Assembly (NCBI GenBank): GCA_018823285.1
Contig: JAHJIQ010000045.1
Span: forward strand, 1-64,000
DNA: 64,000 bases
Source: Pseudomonadota bacterium
GTDB taxonomy: Bacteria; Desulfobacterota; Desulfobulbia; Desulfobulbales; JAGXFP01
Reading direction: 5' to 3'
Notes under the pieces: generated by a model
Seen by the model: only the letters and a program-made list of their open reading frames with translations
Told to the model about the DNA's origin: nothing
The model's database searches: none
Program-made: the position numbers and the translations under genes
Shown: positions 58,402 through 64,000 of the stretch, piece after piece
Numbering within the stretch: the stretch's first letter is position 1
Layout of the letters: the number at the start of each line of letters is the position of its first letter

Positions 58402-59202
58402 ATGAATATACATCCCACAGCAGTCGTGGATCAGGATGCGGAGCTGGATCCGTCGGTAAAGGTTGGCGCGTATGCCGTTATCGGAGCAGGTGTCAGAATT
58501 GGTGCGAATTCCGTGATCAGCCCCCATGCGGTGATTAACGAACTGACTGAAATCGGGACCGGGAACCATGTAGGGTCGTTCGCCAACATTGGTGATGCTC
58601 CCCAGGATATCAGTTATCGGAACGAGGCGACGACTCTGAAAATCGGCAACGATAACCAGATCAGGGAATATGTCTCGATTCATCGGGGAACCGTCAAAGG
58701 TGGCGGGCAAACAACCATTGGCAATAACAATATGCTTATGGCCTACAGCCATATCGCCCATGACTGCCATGTCGGCAATCATGTGATCATGGCGAATGCG
58801 GCCACTCTCGGTGGTCATGTTACGGTTGGTGACCGCGCGAATTTCGGTGGCTTTGTCGGAGTTCATCAATTTACAAACATCGGCTGCTATTCCTATGTAG
58901 GAGGGATGTCCGGTGTCACCAAGGATGTTCCTCCCTATACAATTGTGGCCGGCACCAGAAACCAGATGCGGGTGTCCGGAATCAATCGGATCGGTTTGAA
59001 GCGCAGTGGCTTTTCTTCCAATGACATCAAAGACCTTCGGGGGGCATTCAACATCATCTTCTCGGATGAAAATCTTCTCCTCCAGGAGGCGCTGGACATG
59101 GCAATCAGTGAATACTCCACCAGCGAGCTGGTCAGAAATCTGGTCGGTTTCATCAGGGCATCAAAGCGTGGGGTGGTCAGGTCCTATTCAAGTGATGAAT
59201 AA
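58402..59202 (+). CDS. lpxA: UDP-N-acetylglucosamine acyltransferase
   Basis: 266 residues: a hexapeptide-repeat beta helix (IGANSVISPHAVI, VGDRANFGGFVGV) and the catalytic His region MAYSHIAHDCHVG, then a C-terminal helical domain (GLKRSGFSSNDIKDLRGAF). It catalyses the first step of lipid A synthesis in the cytoplasm. The stop overlaps the lpxI start. Confidence 0.97.
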   Translation: MNIHPTAVVDQDAELDPSVKVGAYAVIGAGVRIGANSVISPHAVINELTEIGTGNHVGSFANIGDAPQDISYRNEATTLKIGNDNQIREYVSIHRGTVKGGGQTTIGNNNMLMAYSHIAHDCHVGNHVIMANAATLGGHVTVGDRANFGGFVGVHQFTNIGCYSYVGGMSGVTKDVPPYTIVAGTRNQMRVSGINRIGLKRSGFSSNDIKDLRGAFNIIFSDENLLLQEALDMAISEYSTSELVRNLVGFIRASKRGVVRSYSSDE

Positions 59203-60025
59203 AATTGGAATCATAGCCGGAGGTGGCCAGTTTCCGATACTCTTTGCCCGTGCGGCCAGAGAACAGGGACGTCAGGTCATGATTGCGGCCCATAAAGGTG
59301 AGTCGAGTCCTGAATTGGAGGATGCGGCTGACAAGGTATGCTGGGTTAAACTCGGGCAGCTGGGGAAGATCATCAAGTTTTTTCGGGGTGAAGGAGTCGA
59401 TGAGGCAGTTCTTCTTGGCACCATTACCAAAACCAGGATTTTCAAGGACATTCTGCCCGATTTGAAAGGGCTTGCCCTCTGGAACAGGCTCAAGGTCAGA
59501 CAGGATGACTCGATTCTGAGGGCGGTGGCCGAGGCCCTTGAAGAAGAGGGGATAAAAATCCTGGAATCGACACTGTATCTGCAGAAACTTTTTTTCCCGA
59601 AAGGGGTGCTGACGAATCTTTCGCCGTCGCCTGAGCAGACCGAGGATATCATTTTCGGCTGGCAGATGGCCAGAGCTGTGGGAAAGCTCGATATCGGGCA
59701 ATGTGTTGTGGTCCGGGATAAAACCGTTCTGGCGGTTGAAGCGATAGAGGGGACTGATGCAGCGATTCGGCGAGGCGGATCCCTTGGCAAGGAAAAGAGC
59801 GTTGTCGTAAAGGTCAAGAAGCCGGGGCAGGATTTCCGCTTCGACCTGCCGGCAATCGGGGTCAAAACCATCGAGAGCATGCGTGAGGTAGGGGCTTCTG
59901 TTCTTGCTGTTGAAGCCGGGCAGGCATTGCTGTTTGATGCAGAAGCGATGATCGAGAGAGCCAATCAGGCAGGAATAATCGTCGTTGGTGTTGAAGAGCA
60001 GGAGGACGGCCGACTCGAATTCTGA
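59195..60025 (+). CDS. lpxI: UDP-2,3-diacylglucosamine pyrophosphatase LpxI
   Basis: 276 residues from the ATG at 59195, which overlaps the lpxA end by 8 bases; the frame to 59006 is a shadow of lpxA. The N-terminus IGIIAGGGQFPILFARAA and the C-terminal DUF1009-type domain (LAVEAIEGTDAAIRRGG, DLPAIGVKTIESM) identify LpxI, the LpxH replacement in alpha- and deltaproteobacteria. It makes lipid X from UDP-diacylglucosamine. Confidence 0.95.
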   Translation: MNKIGIIAGGGQFPILFARAAREQGRQVMIAAHKGESSPELEDAADKVCWVKLGQLGKIIKFFRGEGVDEAVLLGTITKTRIFKDILPDLKGLALWNRLKVRQDDSILRAVAEALEEEGIKILESTLYLQKLFFPKGVLTNLSPSPEQTEDIIFGWQMARAVGKLDIGQCVVVRDKTVLAVEAIEGTDAAIRRGGSLGKEKSVVVKVKKPGQDFRFDLPAIGVKTIESMREVGASVLAVEAGQALLFDAEAMIERANQAGIIVVGVEEQEDGRLEF

Positions 60026-60050
60026 GTCGGTTTCTGAAAGGGCAAAAATT

Positions 60051-60965
60051 ATGCAGGCAATGATCCTGGCAGCCGGCCTGGGCACCAGGCTCAAACCTTA
60101 CACCGGGCATCGTCCCAAACCTCTTTTCCCGGTTCTCGGTAAACCCCTCATCGTGTATCTGCTGGAGCAATTACACCGTCAAGATTTCTCCCGGGTGGTC
60201 GTGAACGCACATCATTTGCGTGAACAGTTTGTTTCCCTGCTCGGTCATGTCCCGGGAGTTTTTCTGCAGCTTGAAGAAGAGATCCTCGGCACCGGCGGCG
60301 GCTTGCGAAAAGCGCAGCCGAAGTTTAACGACGGGCCGGTCCTGATCGTAAACGGGGATATTCTTCATTCCTATGATCTTTCCCGGATCGTCCAGTCCCA
60401 TAATGAATCAGGGTGTCCGGTGTCTCTGGTTGTCCATGATTATCCACGATTCAACAATGTCGTGGTTTCCGGAGATGGGTTTGTCAGAGGATTTCGCGCC
60501 GCGGTGCAGAATCCCCCTGAATCAGGTCAGAGAATACTCGCCTTTACCGGCATCCATGTTATAGATCCCGGAATCTTGAAGAGTATCCCGCAGGATTCTT
60601 TTTATGATGTCATTGATCTCTACCGGGAATTGTCGGCATCCGGGAAAAATGAAATTGCCGCCATCGAAATGAAAGATGGTTTCTGGACCGATATCGGGAC
60701 GCCTTTGGATTATCTGAATCTGCACCGGGATTTGCTTGCCGGAAAAGCCCCATCATTTCTGCAGGAGACAATCGGCCCCTTTTCCGGACCAAAAATGATC
60801 ATGCCAGATGTTTCAATCGGCCGAGATGTTGTGTTTGAAGATTGGGTCTGTATCGGGACCGGGGCGAGAATCGGAGACGGGGTTCATATCGCCAGATCGG
60901 TGATCTGGGATGGAGCGGTCATTGAAAAGGGAACCTTTCTTGAGGATGCGATAGTTGTCGGTTGA
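60051..60965 (+). CDS. sugar-1-phosphate nucleotidyltransferase, MurU-like
   Basis: 304 residues from ATG 60051 (GAAAGGGCAAAAATT upstream). The Rossmann-like nucleotidyltransferase motif is MILAAGLGTRLKPYTGHRPK, with VNGDILHSYDL binding the metal, DGFWTDIGTPLDYL, and a short hexapeptide C-terminus. It couples an NTP to a sugar-1-phosphate. The kinase-like gene directly downstream gives the murU/amgK pairing used for peptidoglycan sugar recycling, which is the likely role. Confidence 0.88.
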   Translation: MQAMILAAGLGTRLKPYTGHRPKPLFPVLGKPLIVYLLEQLHRQDFSRVVVNAHHLREQFVSLLGHVPGVFLQLEEEILGTGGGLRKAQPKFNDGPVLIVNGDILHSYDLSRIVQSHNESGCPVSLVVHDYPRFNNVVVSGDGFVRGFRAAVQNPPESGQRILAFTGIHVIDPGILKSIPQDSFYDVIDLYRELSASGKNEIAAIEMKDGFWTDIGTPLDYLNLHRDLLAGKAPSFLQETIGPFSGPKMIMPDVSIGRDVVFEDWVCIGTGARIGDGVHIARSVIWDGAVIEKGTFLEDAIVVG

Positions 60966-60978
60966 ACTTCGAGATATC

Positions 60979-62004
60979 ATGGAAAGCCATGAATATTCTG
61001 CGGTTGAGGCATTGCTCCGGGAGTCCGGTTTTCCTCCACGGGGTTGTTTCTTTGCGCTGCTCAAGGGTGATGGCTCGGACCGGAGGTTTATCAGGGCAAG
61101 TTCTCAGCAGGCATCAATAATGATCATTCTGCCGGCCCTGAACCGGGCGGAAGGAAAAAAGGAAGCCTGTTCCGGTTGGCGCATCGGCAGACATCTGCAG
61201 GAGCGAGAGGTGCCGGTTCCCGAGATGATCGCTTATGATCCGGAAACCGGGTCAATCCTCTGTGAAGACCTCGGTGAAATCCTGCTCCACCATCAGATAT
61301 CCCAACTGGTCGAGATGGGTGAGCTGGTGCGGGTGTACAAGGAAGCCGTTGACCTGCTCGTGAATATGCAGATCAATGGTTATCGGGGGTTCAAGGCGGA
61401 ACTGGCCTGGGATAATCCGCTCTATGATCGCCAGACCATGCTGCAGCGGGAGTCGGGTTATTTTTTTGACTCCTGCTGCCGGAAGATCATGGGAATCGAA
61501 AACATGCCGCAGGAACTGGAGGCGGAGTTCATCCTCCTTTCCGAATTCGCCGGTGGGCAGTCGACGGAATTTTTCCTGCACCGTGATTTCCAATCGAGAA
61601 ATATCATGATCAAAAACGGCAGGCTGAGGCTCATTGATTTCCAGGGAGGGAGGTTCGGCCCCCTGGGATACGATCTTGCTTCGCTTTTGATTGATCCATA
61701 TGCAGGGCTCTCTTCGCAGGTCAGGGACGTGCTTCTGGAGTATTATCTTGATCGGGCGGCGGAGCTGATCCCTCTTGACCGGGCCGGATTTGTGGAAGGA
61801 TATTACTGGCTGGCCATGCAGCGCAACCTGCAGATTCTGGGGGCGTTCGCATTCCTTTCAACCGAAAAAGGAAAGCCCTTTTTCCGGGAATATCTGAGGC
61901 CGGCAGCCCGGTCTCTTCTGGAAATGCTCGCGCGTCCTGCCGGCAGCAGGTTTTCTTGCCTTCAGGCGCTGGTCGCCGGCTTTGAAAATCATCTGGGCGT
62001 GTAG
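60979..62004 (+). CDS. phosphotransferase-family sugar kinase, AmgK-like
   Basis: 341 residues from ATG 60979; an upstream in-frame TTG at 60955 overlapping the previous gene is possible. Kinase-fold motifs: GDGSDRRFIRA, then LHRDFQSRNIMIKNG (catalytic Asp and Asn) and RLIDFQGGRFGP. This matches the AmgK family, which phosphorylates N-acetylmuramic acid or GlcNAc at C1. With the MurU-like gene it would make UDP-MurNAc from recycled cell wall. Substrate specificity is inferred. Confidence 0.85.
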   Translation: MESHEYSAVEALLRESGFPPRGCFFALLKGDGSDRRFIRASSQQASIMIILPALNRAEGKKEACSGWRIGRHLQEREVPVPEMIAYDPETGSILCEDLGEILLHHQISQLVEMGELVRVYKEAVDLLVNMQINGYRGFKAELAWDNPLYDRQTMLQRESGYFFDSCCRKIMGIENMPQELEAEFILLSEFAGGQSTEFFLHRDFQSRNIMIKNGRLRLIDFQGGRFGPLGYDLASLLIDPYAGLSSQVRDVLLEYYLDRAAELIPLDRAGFVEGYYWLAMQRNLQILGAFAFLSTEKGKPFFREYLRPAARSLLEMLARPAGSRFSCLQALVAGFENHLGV

Positions 62005-62087
62005 ACTCCCGGAGTTTCAGCAGTAGTCCCGACCTTTCCCCTTTACTTTACGTTGTTTTTTCAGATTATGAATTATAGGATAAAGAA

Positions 62088-63488
62088 ATGAAATCAGATC
62101 GTTTGACAATAGTTGCGCTGGTTGGTCGGCCCAATGTCGGCAAATCGTCGTTATTTAACCGTCTCGCCAGGAAGAAAGAGGCGATTGTCGACTCGACCCC
62201 CGGTGTCACCAGAGACCGACATTATGGAAAGATAGAGTGGCAGGGGCAGAAGTTTATCCTGGTGGATACCGGAGGCATTGAACCGACGCCGACGAAAGAT
62301 GGTGAAACCGGAATGGCCTTTCCCAGGGAAATCGGGGTTGAGGCTCAGGCCCGGGTGGTTGATGGGATGCGGCAGCAGACCTGGCTCGCTGTTGAGGAGG
62401 CTGATGTGGTTTTCTGCCTTCTCGATGGGCGTGAGGGTTTGGCAAACGAGGATTTTCTGGTGGCGCAATCGTTGCGCAAATCAGGCAAACCGGTGTTCTT
62501 TCTGGTCAACAAGGTCGATGGCCCGGAAGCCGAAGATTTGCTGGTCCCGCAGTTCTATGAGCTCGGGATCGACACGCTCTGGCCGGTATCCGCTGCCCAC
62601 GGTTATGGAATAAGCACCCTGATGGATGCCCTGCTGGAAATTCTTGTGACCCCTTCTGCCGAGCAGAATGATCCGGCTGAGGGTGCGATCTCGGTTGCCT
62701 GCATCGGTCGCCCCAATGTCGGGAAATCCTCTCTGATCAACAGGCTCCTCGGGGAAGCAAGGATGCTTGTTTCCGAGGTTCCCGGCACCACGCGGGATTC
62801 AGTTGACACCCTGTTTGAAAAAGATGGTGAAAAATATCTGCTGATCGACACCGCCGGGATCAGGAGGCGGGGCAAGGTCAGTGAGAAGCTTGAGAAATTC
62901 AGCGTGATGCAGGCTCTTTCCGCCCTGGAGCGCTGTGATCTCGCGCTGTTGCTCATTGATGCCGGCGAGGGAATAACGGAGCAGGATACCAAGGTCATCG
63001 GTTATGCATTTGACCGGGGCAGGGCGTGTATTGTGGTGATCAACAAGTGGGACCTGGTCAAAGGTGACAAAAAGAGGCAGGATTGGATAAAAGATGATGT
63101 CGACAAGGCGACCCGGTTCATCGGGTATGCCCCTTCTTTAACGCTCTCCGCCCTTTCCGGTAAGGGAGTCGGCAGTATATTCCCGGCAATCAGAGGTGTT
63201 TTTGAACAGTTCTCCCTGGAATTCACCACCAATCGGCTCAACAAGGTTTTGCAGCAGGCCGTGGAGGAACATAACCCTCCCATGCACAAAGGCCGCAGGC
63301 TGAAGTTCTACTACGTGACCCAGGTTGCCACCCGTCCGCCGACCTTTGTTCTTTTTGTGAACTATCCGAAGGGTGTCCATTTTTCCTACTACCGCTTCCT
63401 GGCCAATCGCTTCAGGGATGGTCTCGGTCTTGACAAATCTCCTCTCAGGTTGATCATGCGAGAGAGGGAAAGAAAAAAGTATGGCTGA
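62088..63488 (+). CDS. der: ribosome assembly GTPase Der (EngA)
   Basis: 466 residues with two tandem GTPase domains: G1 GRPNVGKSSLFNRLA near residue 13 with DTGGIEP and NKVDG, and the second G1 GRPNVGKSSLINRLLG near 207 with DTAGIRRR and NKWDL. A C-terminal KH-like domain follows (PPTFVLFVNYPKGVHFSYYR). It is essential for 50S subunit assembly. TAAAGAA precedes the ATG. It overlaps the next gene by 8 bases. Confidence 0.98.
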   Translation: MKSDRLTIVALVGRPNVGKSSLFNRLARKKEAIVDSTPGVTRDRHYGKIEWQGQKFILVDTGGIEPTPTKDGETGMAFPREIGVEAQARVVDGMRQQTWLAVEEADVVFCLLDGREGLANEDFLVAQSLRKSGKPVFFLVNKVDGPEAEDLLVPQFYELGIDTLWPVSAAHGYGISTLMDALLEILVTPSAEQNDPAEGAISVACIGRPNVGKSSLINRLLGEARMLVSEVPGTTRDSVDTLFEKDGEKYLLIDTAGIRRRGKVSEKLEKFSVMQALSALERCDLALLLIDAGEGITEQDTKVIGYAFDRGRACIVVINKWDLVKGDKKRQDWIKDDVDKATRFIGYAPSLTLSALSGKGVGSIFPAIRGVFEQFSLEFTTNRLNKVLQQAVEEHNPPMHKGRRLKFYYVTQVATRPPTFVLFVNYPKGVHFSYYRFLANRFRDGLGLDKSPLRLIMRERERKKYG

Positions 63489-64000
63489 TCTTTTACGGAT
63501 CATAAGCGCTGTAGAAAGCTCTGAGCCTCCCGCACACGATGGAGAAATAAGTTGCTGCAGCGCAACCGATGATCCGGTCAGTAAAGAAAATCTCGCCCGA
63601 AATGAATTATTCAAATTTGCCCGCCAGCGATTGCCGCGGGTTCTTGGGACCGTGGACGCTGATTCGCCATCCCCGGAACTTCATTGCCGTCTCACTTCTT
63701 CCGACAAAAGAATTGTCCAAAAATTCTGGCAGGACAGCATCGCGCTGCCGAATATTCTGTCCTGCTGCAACCTGATAAAAGAACATTTCATCAAGATTGT
63801 TTTTGATTCCGGTAAAGATCCGGTCACTGTCCGCTCAGCTATTCTCGCTACCGAAGGTTTTTTCGCCGGTCTGGTCGACGGAGTCGTCAGGGAATGGCTC
63901 CGGCATCAGAACCAGTGGTATCACCGGGAGCGCCAGGAGAGCAGGCGCTTTATCCTGCGGGAGAAAAAACGATATGCCACGGTCTTCTACCGGATGAGTG
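63481..64000 (+). CDS. N-terminal fragment of a protein of unknown function (3' truncated by window edge)
   Basis: ATG at 63481 overlaps the der stop by 8 bases and the frame stays open to the last base (173 codons). The visible part is soluble and helical (LARNELFKFARQRLPRVLG, FWQDSIALPNILSCCNLIKE, FFAGLVDGVVREWLRHQNQW), ending in a coiled-coil-like run ESRRFILREKKRYATVFYRM. That last run resembles the linker before a PAS or sensor domain, so a signalling protein is possible. The rest lies outside the window. Confidence 0.65.
   Translation, partial: MADLLRIISAVESSEPPAHDGEISCCSATDDPVSKENLARNELFKFARQRLPRVLGTVDADSPSPELHCRLTSSDKRIVQKFWQDSIALPNILSCCNLIKEHFIKIVFDSGKDPVTVRSAILATEGFFAGLVDGVVREWLRHQNQWYHRERQESRRFILREKKRYATVFYRMS

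Overview
The window looks like a chromosomal segment of a Gram-negative, strictly anaerobic member of the Desulfobacterota (Desulfobulbales- or Desulfuromonadales-like). This is inferred from gene content only. The evidence is Wood-Ljungdahl methyl-branch genes (a corrinoid-activating RACo/RamA-type protein and an AcsE-type methyltransferase), a double-cubane iron-sulfur protein with its activator, tRNA-Sec with selB, a PxxKW cysteine-rich protein, and lipid A genes that use LpxI. By eye the first 12-13 kb is much richer in G+C than the rest, and 52-55 kb is AT-rich with decayed coding remnants.

Layout. 1-1.7 kb: end of a charged coiled-coil protein, a DksA/TraR zinc finger protein and small hypotheticals. 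1.9-9.2 kb: a nitrilase/nucleotidyltransferase fusion, the corrinoid activator, an MscS channel, a RelE/RHH toxin-antitoxin pair with its operator, acsE with a good sigma70-like promoter, and a degenerate HsdR-N-fold protein. 9.4-14.1 kb: a sulfur/iron-sulfur cluster (exported transglutaminase with two rhodaneses, double-cubane protein, its ATPase activator, a nine-cysteine small protein, exported rhodanese). 14.06-16.1 kb: tRNA-Sec and selB. 16.1-18 kb: aquaglyceroporin and arsM (arsenic). 18-21.8 kb, minus strand: a NosL, lipoprotein, outer-membrane protein and TlpA operon, probably for copper.

22.2-30.1 kb is a complete cobalamin uptake operon: promoter, cobalamin riboswitch with terminator, btuB, a DUF71 amidoligase-like gene, exbB, exbD, tonB, btuF, btuC, btuD, then an FKBP. 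It contains two families of interspersed repeats, and a heptanucleotide array lies inside the 3' end of exbB. 30.6-36 kb, minus strand: a DEDDy exonuclease, a DUF4384 protein and a caspase-like protease in one coupled operon, then two tandem FadL-type porins. 36.4-39.9 kb: a rhodanese/metallo-beta-lactamase protein, a NahK-like kinase and an RlmL-type RNA methyltransferase in an overlapping operon.

40-45 kb holds two translationally coupled large proteins, each with a similar N-terminal module and a long glycine-rich linker. One ends in HEAT-like repeats and the other in a HD-GYP domain. 45.4-54.3 kb is looser: NUDIX hydrolase, inositol monophosphatase, cNMP/PilZ protein, cold-shock protein, BI-1 protein, hypotheticals, small ORFs and decayed fragments. 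54.9-56.5 kb: pilC and an IHF/HU gene. 56.7-63.5 kb: lpxD, fabZ, lpxA, lpxI, then a MurU/AmgK-like pair and der. A partial gene runs off the right edge.

All family assignments come from reading motifs in the translated sequence. No database search was run.
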